DNA of 64,000 bases, from the NCBI GenBank assembly GCA_017614505.1, contig JAGABT010000017.1, forward strand, positions 186,001-250,000, read 5' to 3'. How positions within the stretch are numbered: position 1 is the stretch's first letter; each line of letters begins with the position of its first letter. The notes under the pieces are model-generated. The model did not search any database. It was not told where the DNA came from and saw only the letters and a list, made by a program, of their open reading frames with translations. Positions 16,636-27,018 of the stretch are shown one piece after another. The translations under genes and the position numbers were made by a program. Origin of the DNA: Selenomonadaceae bacterium. Lineage in GTDB: Bacteria > Bacillota > Negativicutes > Selenomonadales > Selenomonadaceae.

Positions 16636-18416
16636 ATTTCCAGCGTGGCGAAAAATCTTTGCAGCGATTCCGCCGCCGCTCGATTCATGCCTGGTACCGC
16701 CAGCAGTTCATCGAGTGTGGCGGCTTTTATTTTGTCCAGCGAGCCGAATTTTTTGAACAGCTCCGCGCGACGCTTTTCGCCAATTCCAGCCACGCCGTCC
16801 AGCGCCGATTTTAAATTCCGCGCCCGCCGCAATTTTCTATGGTAAGTTATCGCGAACCTGTGCGCCTCGTCGCGGATTCTCTGCATTAAGTACAGCGCCT
16901 GACTTCCGCGCGGCAGTTCCACCGGCTCCGATTCGCCTTCCACGAAAATCAGCTCGAACTGTTTCGCCAGACCGACGACCGGCACTTCATGTCCGAAGCC
17001 GCGGATTATTTCCAGCGCCGAGTGCAGCTGCCCTATTCCGCCGTCAATTACGATTAAATCTGGCAGTTCCTCGGCAGAAAGTTTTCCGTAGCGCCGCTCG
17101 GTTACTTCGCGCATTGATAAAAAATCGTCCGGCTTGCCTTCAGTGGAGCGGATTTTGAACCGGCGGTAACTTTTTTTATCCGGCGCGCCGTTCTCGAACA
17201 CGACCATCGACGCCACGGTTTCCATTCCCTGAAAGTGCGATATGTCGAAACATTCCATTCGGCGCGGCAGTTTCGGCAGGCGCAAAAATTTCTGCAAATC
17301 TTCGACTGCGCCAATCGTCTGCGCCGTCTGCAGTTCCGACCGCTCGGCGCGTTCCTTCAAGAATCTCTGCGCGTTTTCCGCCGCCATTTCTACCAGCGAG
17401 AATTTCACGCCGCGTTTCGGCGCCGACAGTTTCACGCCCAGCCACTGAGCCAGAATTTTTGAATCTTCGTCCGCCAGTTCGACCGGCAGTAAAATTTCTT
17501 CCGCCGTGAGTTTAGCTTCGCTGTAGTACTGCTTGATAAATTCTGCCACGGTCTGCGAATCCGATTCGTCCGCCGCGCCGTTGAGCAGGAAACTTTCGCG
17601 CCCCGTTACCTTGCCTTCACGCACGAAGAAAATCTGCGCGCAAACTTCCGCGTTGAGCCGCGCCAGCCCTATCGCGTCCAAATCGCCAGAGTCCGTTACA
17701 ATTTTCTGCCGCTCGCTGATTTTCCGCACCGCCAGTAAAACGTCGCGCAGTTTCGCCGCCAGTTCGAATTGCAACGCCTCAGCCGCCGCCGTCATTCTGG
17801 TTTCCAAATCCCGCTCGACTGCTGAAGTTTTTCCGTCCAGAAATTTTTCCGTCGCCTGCACGAACTGCGCGTAGTCTTCCTCGGAAACTTTGCCGACGCA
17901 CGGCGCTAAGCATCTGCCGATATGAAATTCCAGACACGGGCGGTTTGGAAAATTTTTGCACGTGCGCAGCGGAAAAAGTTTGTGCAGAAGCTGGAGCGTT
18001 TCCTTGACGGCAAGCCCGCTGGTGTACGGTCCGAAGTACCGCGAGCCGTCGCGTTCAACCCGCCGCGTAAGCAAAATGCGCGGAAATTTTTCGCCGAGCG
18101 TCAGTTTCAAATGCGGATAATTTTTGTCGTCCTTGAGCAGGATGTTGTAGCGCGGGCGGTGCTTTTTAATCAGGTTGCATTCGAGAATCAGCGCTTCGAG
18201 CTCGCTCGCCGTGACGATAGTTTCAAAGTCGACGATTTTGGCAACCATTGCCTTGACTTTCGGCGTGTGGTTTTTATTAGCGTGAAAGTACTGGCGGACG
18301 CGGTTTCTGAGCACGACCGCCTTGCCGACGTAAATGATTTTCCCGCGCGAATCTTTCATGATGTACACGCCAGGCGATTCGGGCAGCGTTTTCAATTTTT
18401 CTTCCAAAATTCCCAT
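16632..18416 (-). CDS. uvrC: UvrABC excinuclease subunit C
   Basis: Makes both incisions in nucleotide-excision repair. The 594 residues have the GIY-YIG N-terminal nuclease ([19 protein letters not shown]), the Cys-containing linker, a UVR motif, the RNase H-like UvrC domain ([10 protein letters not shown] with its Asp, and [11 protein letters not shown]) and a C-terminal helix-hairpin-helix pair ([14 protein letters not shown] and [12 protein letters not shown]). Start ATG at 18416 with a GAGGT site; a longer frame upstream reaches into the RNase H promoter zone and is not used. Confidence 0.93.
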   Translation of the reverse strand: MGILEEKLKTLPESPGVYIMKDSRGKIIYVGKAVVLRNRVRQYFHANKNHTPKVKAMVAKIVDFETIVTASELEALILECNLIKKHRPRYNILLKDDKNYPHLKLTLGEKFPRILLTRRVERDGSRYFGPYTSGLAVKETLQLLHKLFPLRTCKNFPNRPCLEFHIGRCLAPCVGKVSEEDYAQFVQATEKFLDGKTSAVERDLETRMTAAAEALQFELAAKLRDVLLAVRKISERQKIVTDSGDLDAIGLARLNAEVCAQIFFVREGKVTGRESFLLNGAADESDSQTVAEFIKQYYSEAKLTAEEILLPVELADEDSKILAQWLGVKLSAPKRGVKFSLVEMAAENAQRFLKERAERSELQTAQTIGAVEDLQKFLRLPKLPRRMECFDISHFQGMETVASMVVFENGAPDKKSYRRFKIRSTEGKPDDFLSMREVTERRYGKLSAEELPDLIVIDGGIGQLHSALEIIRGFGHEVPVVGLAKQFELIFVEGESEPVELPRGSQALYLMQRIRDEAHRFAITYHRKLRRARNLKSALDGVAGIGEKRRAELFKKFGSLDKIKAATLDELLAVPGMNRAAAESLQRFFATLEI

Positions 18417-18486
18417 TGGCGAAGACCTCGCGGCTTTAAATTTTTTTGCCAATAGTTTATCATAGGGCGTCAAGGAGGGGTTGAGT

Positions 18487-18972
18487 TTGAGCAGGTACAA
18501 GATTTACACCGACGGCTCGTGCATTATTAATCCTGGCGCGGGCGGCTACGCGGCGATTTTAGTTGACGAAACTGGCGCGCGCGTAGAAATTACCGGCAGC
18601 GAGGCGCTGACTACGAATAACCGCATGGAACTCACGGCGGCGATTGTCGCGCTGAAAAAAATTGCGGCGGGCGATACGGCGGAGATTTTCACTGACAGCC
18701 AGTATTTGAAAAATGCGTTCGTGCAGGGCTGGCTGGAAAAATGGAAGCGCAACGGCTGGAAAAATTCGGCGAAAAAGCCCGTGCTGAATCAGGATTTGTG
18801 GCTTGAGCTCGACGCGCTCATTTCCAGCCGCGCCGTGAGGTTCCACTGGGTTAAAGGTCACGCCGGAAATATTTTCAACGAGCGCTGCGATAAACTTGCC
18901 AGAACGGAAGCCGAGGTGCAAAAAATTCGCGCAGTCGCTGAAAGACTGCCCGTTCAGCTGGAATTATTTTAG
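18487..18972 (+). CDS. rnhA: Ribonuclease HI
   Basis: Cuts RNA in RNA-DNA hybrids. All four catalytic acids are visible: YTDGS (Asp), RMELTA (Glu), TDSQY (Asp) and NERCD (Asp), with the His of KGHAGN in the flexible loop. 161 residues, close to E. coli RNase HI but with about ten extra C-terminal residues. The TTG start at 18487 stands 7 nt after AAGGAGGGG; another TTG at 18481 overlaps it. Confidence 0.94.
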   Translation: MSRYKIYTDGSCIINPGAGGYAAILVDETGARVEITGSEALTTNNRMELTAAIVALKKIAAGDTAEIFTDSQYLKNAFVQGWLEKWKRNGWKNSAKKPVLNQDLWLELDALISSRAVRFHWVKGHAGNIFNERCDKLARTEAEVQKIRAVAERLPVQLELF

Positions 18973-18991
18973 AAAAATCCGCGCGACGGAA

Positions 18992-19020
18992 TTGCACTGC
19001 CGGAATTTTGGTATTACAAT
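18992..19020 (+). promoter_or_regulatory. Sigma-A promoter of the GH9 gene
   Basis: TTGCAC, 17 nt spacer, TACAAT. About 38 nt ahead of the ATG, between rnhA and the GH9 gene. Confidence 0.55.
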
Positions 19021-19058
19021 ATCACTATGTTAAATTCTGAAAAGGCGGGGAGGATACC

Positions 19059-20837
19059 ATGAAAATCAAAATTTGGAGTCTCATTGCGGCGCCGCTGGCT
19101 TTGACCGCAGCTACGGCATTTGCGGCGGACGGCGGCATTCACGTGGATCAGGTCGGCTACTTGAGAAATCACCAGAAAGTTGCGATGGTCTCGGCAGAAG
19201 TTGAAGACGACGCTAATTTCCGGCTGGTTGACGTGAGTACTGGCGATACGGTTTTCACCGGCAAGTTATCGGAGTCGAAGTACGACGAAATGAGCGGCGA
19301 AAATATTCGCGAGGCGGACTTCAGCGCGTTCAATAAGTCCGGCACGTACCGGCTCTGGGTCGGCGGGCTTGAGTCCTACGAATTTAAAATCGGCGACAAT
19401 GTTTACGCCGTTGCAGCTGTGCAGAATCTGCGCTCCTACACGCTTTCGCGCTGTAACAATCCGCTCAGCGATTCGATAACGGGTCTCGTCATCAAAAAGG
19501 GTCACCCGCAGGATACGCGCGCGATTTTATATTTCAGCGATGAACTTAACACAAAGGGCGAGAGATTCGACATGAGCGGCGGCTGGTACGACGCTGGCGA
19601 TTACGGCAAGTACACAACGACGGCGGCTATCGCGGCGGCGGAATTGATGCTGGCTTATGAGGCTAATCCTTCACATTTCACGCGCGGACAGTTGTTTTTC
19701 CCGAAAGGCGTCAAGGCGGAAGGAAAACTGCCGGATTTGCTGAGCGAAGTCAAATACGAACTTGACTGGGTGCAGAAAATGCAGCGCGCCGACGGCTCAA
19801 CTTTCCATAAAGTAGCCGGCACGCAATGGCCTGGCTTCGACATTTCGCCGGATACCGACACGCAGGACAGGTACATTTACAACACCTGCTCGGCGGCTAC
19901 GGCAATGTACGGCGCCGCGCTGGCAATAGCGGCGAGAGTTTACAAGCCGTTCGACGACGCCTACGCTCAGAAACTGCTGGCAAATTCCATGCGCGTCTGG
20001 GAATATCTGGAAAGGATGCCCGCGCCGGTTTACCGCACAGATGAAGGGCACGACGGCGGCTCTGGTCCTTACGACGATACCAATGACATTCAGGAGCGCG
20101 TCTGGCTGGCGGCGGAACTTTTTAAAACCACCGGCGACAAAGTTTACGAAAACTATCTGAAGCGGCAGTCTATCATGACGGAAAAGCCTGGCTTTTTCTC
20201 GTGGGACGACACCCTCGCGCTGGCGCAGTACACCTACGCGACGACTAAAAACGCCGACAGGATTTTTCAGACGCGCGTCAAAACCGCCTTTCTCCGTTAC
20301 GCGGACGAAATTGCTGACCAAATCGCCGCTGACGGCTATCACTGCGCGCTAACCAAAAACGAGTACACCTGGGCTTCGACGAAAAACACGCTGACGAAGG
20401 GCGATATTCTTCTCATGGCAAATCAGATTTCGCCCAAAACTGAATACGTCGAAGGCGCGCTGGATCAAATCCATTACCTTTTCGGACGCAACGCGCTGAA
20501 TCGCAGTTTCATGACCGGCGCGGGCGCTAATCCTCCCGAACACCCTCATAACAGAATCCACGAAAGCACCGGCGCCTATGTGCCTGGCTTGATTGTCGGC
20601 GGACCGAATTTCGTTTCCGGCGGCGACCCCGACCAGACCAAGTACCTTGAGAGCGGCAATATTCCGCCCGCGAAGGCTTACCTCGACGTTCTGTCTTCGT
20701 GGTCGACGAATGAATACGCTATCGACTACAACGCCGCCGCGTCCTACGCCCTCAGCTGGTTCACGAAAGCCGATAAAAATATGACCGCGGAACAGCTGAA
20801 ACTGAAACGCGCCTACCCGCCCATTATCAAAAATTAA
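19059..20837 (+). CDS. Secreted glycoside hydrolase family 9 (endoglucanase type)
   Basis: A beta-1,4-glucanase, exported by a signal peptide (1-22, ATAFA-AD). Residues about 25-105 form the Ig-like CelD-N domain (IHVDQVGYLRN to YRLWVGGLESYEF), followed by the (alpha/alpha)6 catalytic domain. Catalytic acids fit the family: DAGD with D178/D181 (base) and E552 in TNEYAID (acid). The family His motif appears as HPHNRIHES. There is no dockerin or carbohydrate-binding module, so it is a single-domain soluble or periplasmic enzyme. GH9 also includes exo-glucosaminidases and cellobiosidases, so the substrate is not settled. GH9 is uncommon in Negativicutes, to my knowledge. Confidence 0.9.
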   Translation: MKIKIWSLIAAPLALTAATAFAADGGIHVDQVGYLRNHQKVAMVSAEVEDDANFRLVDVSTGDTVFTGKLSESKYDEMSGENIREADFSAFNKSGTYRLWVGGLESYEFKIGDNVYAVAAVQNLRSYTLSRCNNPLSDSITGLVIKKGHPQDTRAILYFSDELNTKGERFDMSGGWYDAGDYGKYTTTAAIAAAELMLAYEANPSHFTRGQLFFPKGVKAEGKLPDLLSEVKYELDWVQKMQRADGSTFHKVAGTQWPGFDISPDTDTQDRYIYNTCSAATAMYGAALAIAARVYKPFDDAYAQKLLANSMRVWEYLERMPAPVYRTDEGHDGGSGPYDDTNDIQERVWLAAELFKTTGDKVYENYLKRQSIMTEKPGFFSWDDTLALAQYTYATTKNADRIFQTRVKTAFLRYADEIADQIAADGYHCALTKNEYTWASTKNTLTKGDILLMANQISPKTEYVEGALDQIHYLFGRNALNRSFMTGAGANPPEHPHNRIHESTGAYVPGLIVGGPNFVSGGDPDQTKYLESGNIPPAKAYLDVLSSWSTNEYAIDYNAAASYALSWFTKADKNMTAEQLKLKRAYPPIIKN

Positions 20838-20889
20838 ACTGCGAATATTTTTTGAATGAATCGTCACGTGAGGACAGCATATGCGCATA

Positions 20890-20998
20890 AAGGAGGCCGC
20901 CATGGACGGCGGCCCTGCCGCGCGCATTTCGCCGGAAGCGAAATCCCGCGCGGCGTTTTTCTTTGCTAGGCGTTTCTTTTTTTAAAAAAGAAATGCCG
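20890..20998 (+). repeat. Three-hairpin interspersed element, copy 4
   Basis: GC palindrome GGCCGCC-ATGGAC-GGCGGCC at 20895-20914, a two-tier stem with outer GCCGCGCG/CGCGCGGC and inner ATTTCGC/GCGAAAT, and a GGCGTTTCTTT hairpin at 20969-20997. Outer and inner stems both differ in sequence from copies 1-3 yet pair fully. Confidence 0.9.
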
Positions 20999-21006
20999 TA
21001 AAAAAT

Positions 21007-21948
21007 TTAGAAAATACCCAGCGTCTTGAACAGCAACAGCCAGCAGAAAATTGTAAAGCACGACAGCGCCGAGCTGAATACCACGCAGTTGCCCGCCAAA
21101 TCCGCGTCGCCGTTCATCTGCTGAGCCATTGCGAAAGAGACAATCGCCGTCGGAGCCGCGAAAATCGCTGTCAGCGTCACGAAATCTATTCCGCGAAATC
21201 CCAGAATTATCGCCAGCGTCAAAACCACTGCAGGCACTAAAATAAGTCTTCCCAGCACGCATTTAACCAGCTGCGAGGTATGCGCCTGAACGCTGCCGAG
21301 TTTGAACGACGCGCCCAGAATTATCAGCGCGACCGGCGTAGTTGCGGCGGAAATCTGCCCAATCGGTTTCAGTATCGGCGCCGGTACGTGTACGCCCAGT
21401 TTCAGCAAAGCCGCGGCAGAAACTGCTCCCAGTATCATCGGATTTTTTACAATCCCAGCCAGTATCGGCAGCGGTGAAATTTTCCCGCCGCGAAATGTTT
21501 CCAGCGCGAATACCGCCAGAATATTGTACATCGGAATTATCACGGCAATCATCATCGTCGTGACAGCTATATTTTCGTCGCCAAAAATGTTTGCAACTAT
21601 CGGCACGCCCATTATTACAAAATTGCTGCGGAAAATCGCCTGCACCATGACGCCGCGCCGCCGGTTATCCTTCTCGATTCGCGGAATAAAAATCATCAGC
21701 AGCGCGAAAAGTATCAGCACACTGCACGCGCCAAATATCATCAGTTTCGGGCGAAAAGTCGACGCCAAATCCGCCGTGTAAATGCTGTGGAACAACATGA
21801 AGAAAAAAAACACGCGGAAGACCATGCGGTTCATGTGATTGAGTTCCGTCTCCGTGAGCAGTTTACTCAGCTTGACGAATACGCCAATCGCCATAAGGCA
21901 GAACAGCGGTACGACCGCGCCCAGCGCTACGATAAAGTTGCTGAACAT
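21007..21948 (-). CDS. AEC-family permease (auxin efflux/malate type)
   Basis: 313-residue inner-membrane protein with about ten transmembrane segments in the two five-helix bundles of the AEC family. The N-terminal VPLFCLMAIGVFVKLSKLLTETEL and the crossing motif VPIVANIFGDEN, with a second TPVALIILGASFKLG, are typical. Members carry out efflux of auxin-like compounds or malate/lactate uptake; here an organic acid is plausible but not shown. It ends 7 nt before the element copy 4 and faces the GH9 gene tail to tail. Confidence 0.8.
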   Translation of the reverse strand: MFSNFIVALGAVVPLFCLMAIGVFVKLSKLLTETELNHMNRMVFRVFFFFMLFHSIYTADLASTFRPKLMIFGACSVLILFALLMIFIPRIEKDNRRRGVMVQAIFRSNFVIMGVPIVANIFGDENIAVTTMMIAVIIPMYNILAVFALETFRGGKISPLPILAGIVKNPMILGAVSAAALLKLGVHVPAPILKPIGQISAATTPVALIILGASFKLGSVQAHTSQLVKCVLGRLILVPAVVLTLAIILGFRGIDFVTLTAIFAAPTAIVSFAMAQQMNGDADLAGNCVVFSSALSCFTIFCWLLLFKTLGIF

Positions 21949-21951
21949 TTT

Positions 21952-22188
21952 TTATTCCCCAATTTCCAGCATATGATGAATGTTGCCGAGCACGCGCGCT
22001 TTATTTTCCGGCGTCTCGTTAATCAGAATTCCAATGAACGTCAGCGCCATCATTATCGCGCTCATAATCATCATTCGCAGCGGTCTGCCCGCCGGTTTGC
22101 CGCGCAGTTTCCGCCACGTCAGCCAGCCCGCGCTTATCGGGAACACGAAAAAGTTTACCTCGAATACAAATCTGAAAATCTCAAGCAT
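21952..22188 (-). CDS. Small membrane protein of unknown function
   Basis: 78 residues with two hydrophobic segments (about 7-22 and 42-60) flanking a basic loop (LTWRKLRGKPAGRPLR). No family recognised. It is 3 nt from each neighbour, so it belongs to the chromate-transporter operon. Confidence 0.5.
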   Translation of the reverse strand: MLEIFRFVFEVNFFVFPISAGWLTWRKLRGKPAGRPLRMMIMSAIMMALTFIGILINETPENKARVLGNIHHMLEIGE

Positions 22189-22191
22189 CGC

Positions 22192-22752
22192 TCAAAAAAC
22201 CTGCCCTAAAATTAATCCTGCCGCGCCAGCCGCTATCAGCACTTTTATCACGCCGACTTTCATTCGCACTGCCGCCAGCGCGCCAATTAGAATTATCGCG
22301 CCCGCCGGATTGAACGCCGCCGCGTCTTTCGGAATTTCCTCCGCGTCCCAGACCGCCAGCAGCACGAAACTTATGCACGCCGCCGCGATAAGCGCGATAA
22401 CCGCCGGTCGCAAGCCGTTCAAAATCCCCTGTATCGCGCCCAGCTCCCCGTACTTGAAAATTATCTTCGCCAGCGCTATGCACAGGAACAAACTCGGCGT
22501 CACGAATCCCATCGTCGCGCAGACTGCTCCGCCAATTCCTGCCGTCTTCATTCCCGCGAAGGTCGCCGCGTTCACGCCAATCGGTCCAGGCGTCATCTGC
22601 GAAATGGTGAACACGTCGATAAATTCCGGCAGCGTCAGCCAGTGGTACGAATCCACCACGACCGCCTGAATCAGCGGCATCGACGCGTAGCCGCCGCCCA
22701 CGCATACCAGGCTGATTTTCGCGAACTCGAAAAATAATTGCAGATAAATCAC
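22192..22752 (-). CDS. Chromate transporter-family protein, single half
   Basis: 186 residues with about five or six transmembrane segments. The CHR signature FFEFAKISLVCVGGGYASMPLI and TISQMTPGPIGVNAATFAGM are the conserved blocks of one CHR domain. Full transporters are either fused double domains or pairs of such half-size genes; only one half is present here and neither neighbour looks like the partner. GTG start with a GAGGAG site overlaps the upstream stop in GTGA. Substrate (chromate, sulphate or other) is not known. Confidence 0.82.
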   Translation of the reverse strand: MIYLQLFFEFAKISLVCVGGGYASMPLIQAVVVDSYHWLTLPEFIDVFTISQMTPGPIGVNAATFAGMKTAGIGGAVCATMGFVTPSLFLCIALAKIIFKYGELGAIQGILNGLRPAVIALIAAACISFVLLAVWDAEEIPKDAAAFNPAGAIILIGALAAVRMKVGVIKVLIAAGAAGLILGQVF

Positions 22753-23828
22753 GACTGTTGCTCCTCAAAATTTTTGTAGTGCCGCCTGAAACTTTCGCGC
22801 AGGTAACTCGCCGCCAGAATCATCAGCGTAACGTACAGCATGCTCAAATCCCGCAGCTCGCCTGGCACCACGAATAAAAAGTACAGCACGCCGTTTATCG
22901 CCAGCGCCAGTTTCGCGTGAAATTTCCACGCCGCGCTAAGGTTTCGCCACGAACTCTTCACCAGCCACGCCACGCATAAAACGTACGGCAGGAAAAACCG
23001 CGCGCCGAGCGGTAAGCCGTAAATCGCGTCCGTCTGGAAGTACGAGCCTAAGTTTAAAATATTTTCAAAATGCTCCGTTAGCCGCCAGTCCGCCGCTCCT
23101 CCGACATTCGCGCTGAATATTTCCCGCACGCCCAGATAACTCAAGCCCGCCAGAAACATTGCGCCCAGAATTACCGCCGCAGATTTTTTCGCGTCGAAGT
23201 GCAGCCGAATCAGCGGGAACAGCGTCGCTAAGAAAAACAAAAATGATTCCTTGTTCAGCGTCGCCAGCGGAGTTATGAGCAGCAGCGCGAAAATTTTTCC
23301 GCGTACCGCCAGCAGCGCCGCCGTGAAGAAAAAAAATACTTCGCCCAAATCGTAGTAGTAGCCGCCCAGCACTTCAAAAAACGGGAAAATCAGCGCGAAC
23401 AGCATTGCGCCTATCGTTCCGGCAACTGAATCCTGCGCGACCTCTGTCAGCAGCGCCCGCAATATCCATATCGCCGCGAAAAAAATCAAGAAACTCAGCG
23501 CGAACATCAGATAATATTCTACGACATACCTCGGCGGAATTTCAGCCCGCGCGAATCGAGAGTCAATGTGTCGCCTTTCTTTCAGCGACGCCGATAATTT
23601 TTCTTTGGCTGGTTCAGGAACTGCTGCGGAAACTGCTTTGACTGTTTGTGGAATTAATTGCCGGTAGATGAACGGCTTGACGGACGTGTTTTCCATTATC
23701 GCCGTGAAGCCGAATTGCGGCGCGTCGTCGCGGAATGACCACTTCAGGAAGAATCCGCAGAACCCCGCCGCCGCTACTGCCATCATTAAAAATATCAGCG
23801 TCAGCTTTCGTATCAGCCGCGCCGCCAT
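22749..23828 (-). CDS. Polytopic membrane protein of unknown function
   Basis: 359 residues with about nine hydrophobic segments and a soluble stretch (about 45-115) after the first, in which ITA-FIYRQLIPQTVKAV and ERRHIDSRFARAEI appear. This layout recalls GT-C-type glycosyltransferases and other membrane proteins acting at the periplasmic side, but no motif settles it. Its ATG overlaps the dnaJ stop by one base (TAATG) and its stop overlaps the chromate gene start, so it is translated in the same operon downstream of dnaJ. Confidence 0.5.
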   Translation of the reverse strand: MAARLIRKLTLIFLMMAVAAAGFCGFFLKWSFRDDAPQFGFTAIMENTSVKPFIYRQLIPQTVKAVSAAVPEPAKEKLSASLKERRHIDSRFARAEIPPRYVVEYYLMFALSFLIFFAAIWILRALLTEVAQDSVAGTIGAMLFALIFPFFEVLGGYYYDLGEVFFFFTAALLAVRGKIFALLLITPLATLNKESFLFFLATLFPLIRLHFDAKKSAAVILGAMFLAGLSYLGVREIFSANVGGAADWRLTEHFENILNLGSYFQTDAIYGLPLGARFFLPYVLCVAWLVKSSWRNLSAAWKFHAKLALAINGVLYFLFVVPGELRDLSMLYVTLMILAASYLRESFRRHYKNFEEQQS

Positions 23829-24997
23829 TAATTGAATAGTCCCTTGAGCTTGTCGAGGAAAGATTTCTGCTCAGGATTATTATTTTCGCTGCCGCCCTTT
23901 TCAAAATCCTGCAGGAGTTTTCGCTGGTACGCGGACAGATTTTTCGGCGTGAGAACCTTGATTTTAACAAACTCGTCGCCGCGCCCTTCGCCGCGCAGTT
24001 TCTGAATACCCCTGCCGCGAATTTTTAAAATAGTGCCGGACTGCGTGCCTTCAGGAATTTTCAAATCTATTCTGCCGTCAAGCGTTGGAGCGTCAACCGT
24101 TGCGCCGAGCGCCGCCTGCACGAAAGTAATTGGAATTTCGCAGTGAACGTCAATTCCGTCGCGCGTGAAAATCGGGTGCGGCTTAATGTTGATATAAACG
24201 TAAAGGTCGCCGTCCGCGCCGCCGCGCGTACCCTGCTGCCCGCCGTTGGCAATGCGGAGCCGGTTGCCGTTGTCGACGCCCTTGGGAATGTTGATATGAA
24301 TCTGGCGTTCGACGCGGGTTTTGCCGGAGCCGTGGCAGTGACTGCAGGGCGTCTTGATAATTTTGCCGGTACCGTGGCAGCGGTCGCAGGGGCGGGCGTT
24401 GGAAATCATACCGAAAGGCGTGCGCGTAGTCGTCTGGCGCATGCCGGAGCCGTGGCAGTCAGGGCAGGTTTCAGGCGAAGTGCCCTTAGCCGCGCCGGTG
24501 CCGTCGCACTCGGTGCAGTTTTCATCGCGCGGAACTTTAATATCCATTTCCTTGCCAAAGGCGGCGTCCTCAAAGCTGATAGTTAAATCGTAGCGCAAAT
24601 CCGCGCCGCGTTCGGGACCTGCCTGCCGAGTACGTGAACTGCGCCTGCCTCCGCCGAAGAACTGGTCGAAAATATCGCCCATATCGAAGCCGCCAGCGCC
24701 GCCGCCGAAAATGTCATTGAAGTCGAATCCGCCGGTTGAACCTGCGCCGCCTCCGCCGCCTGGCTGAAATGCCGCGTGCCCAAACTGGTCGTACTGCGCG
24801 CGTTTCTGCGGGTCTTTCAGAATGTCGTAGGCAACGTTAATTTCCTTCATCTTAGCCTCGGCGGTTTTGGGGTCGTCGCGGTTAAGGTCGGGGTGATATT
24901 TTTTCGCGAGCTTTTTGTAAGCCTTTTTGAGCTCGTCGTCGGTGGCGTTTTTGTTCACGCCCAGAATTTCGTATAAATCTTTCGGTTTGTCAGCCAT
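23828..24997 (-). CDS. dnaJ: Chaperone DnaJ
   Basis: Co-chaperone that stimulates DnaK ATPase and hands over substrate. The J domain with the HPD triad (KYHPDLN) covers residues 6-70; then a Gly/Phe-rich region ([14 protein letters not shown]), a zinc domain with four CxxCxGxG-type repeats ([32 protein letters not shown]), and a C-terminal client-binding domain. Start ATG at 24997 behind GAGGTGG. It is the third gene of the grpE-dnaK-dnaJ order on the minus strand and is followed by membrane proteins. Confidence 0.95.
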   Translation of the reverse strand: MADKPKDLYEILGVNKNATDDELKKAYKKLAKKYHPDLNRDDPKTAEAKMKEINVAYDILKDPQKRAQYDQFGHAAFQPGGGGGAGSTGGFDFNDIFGGGAGGFDMGDIFDQFFGGGRRSSRTRQAGPERGADLRYDLTISFEDAAFGKEMDIKVPRDENCTECDGTGAAKGTSPETCPDCHGSGMRQTTTRTPFGMISNARPCDRCHGTGKIIKTPCSHCHGSGKTRVERQIHINIPKGVDNGNRLRIANGGQQGTRGGADGDLYVYINIKPHPIFTRDGIDVHCEIPITFVQAALGATVDAPTLDGRIDLKIPEGTQSGTILKIRGRGIQKLRGEGRGDEFVKIKVLTPKNLSAYQRKLLQDFEKGGSENNNPEQKSFLDKLKGLFN

Positions 24998-25018
24998 AGT
25001 CCCCACCTCTACGCAAAT

Positions 25019-25051
25019 ATCGGGGAGAGAATTTCGAGCTCCCTCCCCGAT
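25019..25051 (-). other. Hairpin between dnaK and dnaJ
   Basis: ATCGGGGAG and CTCCCCGAT form a nine-pair stem around a loop of about 15 nt. It is not followed by a T-run on the minus strand, so it looks more like an mRNA processing or stabilising element than a terminator. Confidence 0.55.
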
Positions 25052-25055
25052 GGTT

Positions 25056-25121
25056 GAGTTGCTAGTTATTAGTTGCTGGTTACCAGTTATTAGTTAAAAA
25101 TTCCTAACAACTAACAACTAA
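25056..25121. repeat. TTAGT-rich imperfect direct and inverted repeats
   Basis: The dnaK-dnaJ gap contains TAGTTATTAGTTGCT, then GGTTACCAGTTATTAGTT, and after a short spacer CTAACAACTAACAACTAATC, which is nearly the complement of the first two. It reads like a low-complexity palindromic insertion. No gene is seen in it. Confidence 0.6.
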
Positions 25122-26963
25122 TCACTTCTTCTCCGTGTATTCGGCGTCAATGGTGCCGTCGTCGTTCTGCTTGCCGCCGGAAGTATTTTCCTGCTGAGTT
25201 TCGCCGCCGGCGTTGTAGTTCTGGTTAGCCGCGCCGCTCTGGTACGCCGCCGAACTCATTTTGTAAAGCGCCTGCCGCACGTCCTCGGTCTTTTTCTTGA
25301 TATTTTCAATGTCGTCGCTGTTCAAATCGTTTTTGAGCGAATCAGCCGCTGCGCGAACGTCTTTAATCAGCGAATCGTCGACCTTGCCCTCAAAATCCTT
25401 GCAGGTCTTTTCCGCCTGATAAACGGTCTGTTCGGCTTCATTCTTAGCGTCCGCCGCCTCGCGCTGCTTTTTATCTTCAGCCTCGTGCGCCTGGGCTTCC
25501 TTAACCATGCGGTCGATGTCGTCCTTGCTCATGCCGCTCGAAGATTGAATCGTGATTTTCTGCTCGCGCCCAGTGCCTTTGTCTTTCGCGCTGACGTTGA
25601 CGATACCGTTTGCGTCGATGTCGAAGGTAACTTCAATCTGCGGAATGCCGCGCGGCGCGGGCGGAATGTCAGTGAGCGTGAATCTGCCGAGCGTTTTGTT
25701 GTGAGCCGCCATTTCGCGTTCGCCCTGCAGCACGTGAATCTCAACGGTCGTCTGATTATCAGCGGCGGTAGAAAATACCTGCGATTTCTGCGTAGGAATG
25801 GTGGTGTTGCGTTCGATAATTTTGGTGCAGACGCCGCCGAGGGTTTCAATACCGAGGGAAAGCGGGGTAACGTCAAGGAGCAGCACGTCTTTGACTTCGC
25901 CCGCGAGAACGCCGCCCTGAATTGCCGCGCCGACGGAAACGCATTCGTCGGGGTTAATGCCCTTGGAAGGTTCCTTGCCGAGAATTTCGCGAATAGCGTT
26001 CTGCACGGCGGGAATACGCGTGGAGCCGCCTACGAGGATAATCTTGTCAATATCGTTGCCGCTGAGACCGGCGTCTTTCATGGCGAGCTTGGTCGGACCC
26101 ATTGTGCGTTCAACCAGATCGCGCGTGAGTTCGTCGAATTTCGCGCGGCTGAGCGTCAGGTCAAGGTGTTTAGGACCGCTGGCGTCGGCTGTCACGAACG
26201 GCAGATTGATATTCGTGGAAGTCATGGAGCTGAGCTCAATCTTAGCCTTTTCCGCCGCCTCAATCAGACGCTGCGCCGCCATTTTGTCTTTGGAAAGGTC
26301 GATACCGTTTTCCTTTTTGAACTCGGCAACCATCCAGTCCATAACTTTTTTGTCGAAGTCGTCGCCGCCGAGGTGCGTATCGCCGTTGGTCGCCTGCACG
26401 TCGAAGGTGCCTTCGGTGAGCTCCAGAATCGAAACGTCGAAAGTGCCGCCGCCGAGGTCGAATACCAGAATAGTTTCGTCGCTGTCTTTGTCAAGCCCGT
26501 AGGCAAGCGCCGCCGCCGTCGGCTCATTGATTATGCGCAGAACTTCGAGACCGGCGATTTTACCGGCGTCTTTGGTAGCCTGACGCTGGCTGTCGTTAAA
26601 GTACGCGGGAACGGTGATAACCGCCTGCGTGACAGTTTCGCCGAGGTAAGCTTCCGCGTCCGCCTTGAGTTTCTGCAGAACCATTGCGGAAATTTCCGGC
26701 GGCGTGTAATCTTTGCCGTCAATCGTAACCTTGTACTGCTCGCCCATGTGACGCTTAATCGAAGAAACCGTGCGGTCGGGATTGGATACAGCCTGACGCT
26801 TTGCAAGCTGCCCAACGAGGCGCTGCCCGTCCTTAGTGAAACCAACCACCGACGGCGTGATTCTGCTGCCTTCGGGATTCGTGATAACCGTGGGCTCGCC
26901 GCCTTCCAGAACGCTGACGACGCTGTTAGTTGTGCCCAAATCTATGCCAATAACTTTACCCAT
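25122..26963 (-). CDS. dnaK: Chaperone DnaK (Hsp70)
   Basis: ATP-driven chaperone, 613 residues. The actin-like ATPase domain shows GIDLGTTNS at the start, the [13 protein letters not shown] block, [20 protein letters not shown] and VLLGGSTRIP-like [10 protein letters not shown]; the substrate domain follows with [11 protein letters not shown]. The start is ATG 26963 with GGAGGA eight nt upstream; the longer frame runs into repeat copy 5. The C-terminal tail is rich in Gln, Asn and Gly, ending in EYTEKK. Element copy 5 separates it from grpE. Confidence 0.97.
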   Translation of the reverse strand: MGKVIGIDLGTTNSVVSVLEGGEPTVITNPEGSRITPSVVGFTKDGQRLVGQLAKRQAVSNPDRTVSSIKRHMGEQYKVTIDGKDYTPPEISAMVLQKLKADAEAYLGETVTQAVITVPAYFNDSQRQATKDAGKIAGLEVLRIINEPTAAALAYGLDKDSDETILVFDLGGGTFDVSILELTEGTFDVQATNGDTHLGGDDFDKKVMDWMVAEFKKENGIDLSKDKMAAQRLIEAAEKAKIELSSMTSTNINLPFVTADASGPKHLDLTLSRAKFDELTRDLVERTMGPTKLAMKDAGLSGNDIDKIILVGGSTRIPAVQNAIREILGKEPSKGINPDECVSVGAAIQGGVLAGEVKDVLLLDVTPLSLGIETLGGVCTKIIERNTTIPTQKSQVFSTAADNQTTVEIHVLQGEREMAAHNKTLGRFTLTDIPPAPRGIPQIEVTFDIDANGIVNVSAKDKGTGREQKITIQSSSGMSKDDIDRMVKEAQAHEAEDKKQREAADAKNEAEQTVYQAEKTCKDFEGKVDDSLIKDVRAAADSLKNDLNSDDIENIKKKTEDVRQALYKMSSAAYQSGAANQNYNAGGETQQENTSGGKQNDDGTIDAEYTEKK

Positions 26964-27018
26964 AATCATATTCCTCCAAAAAATGTCATATCCATTTGCA
27001 AATTTGTAAAATTTGTAA

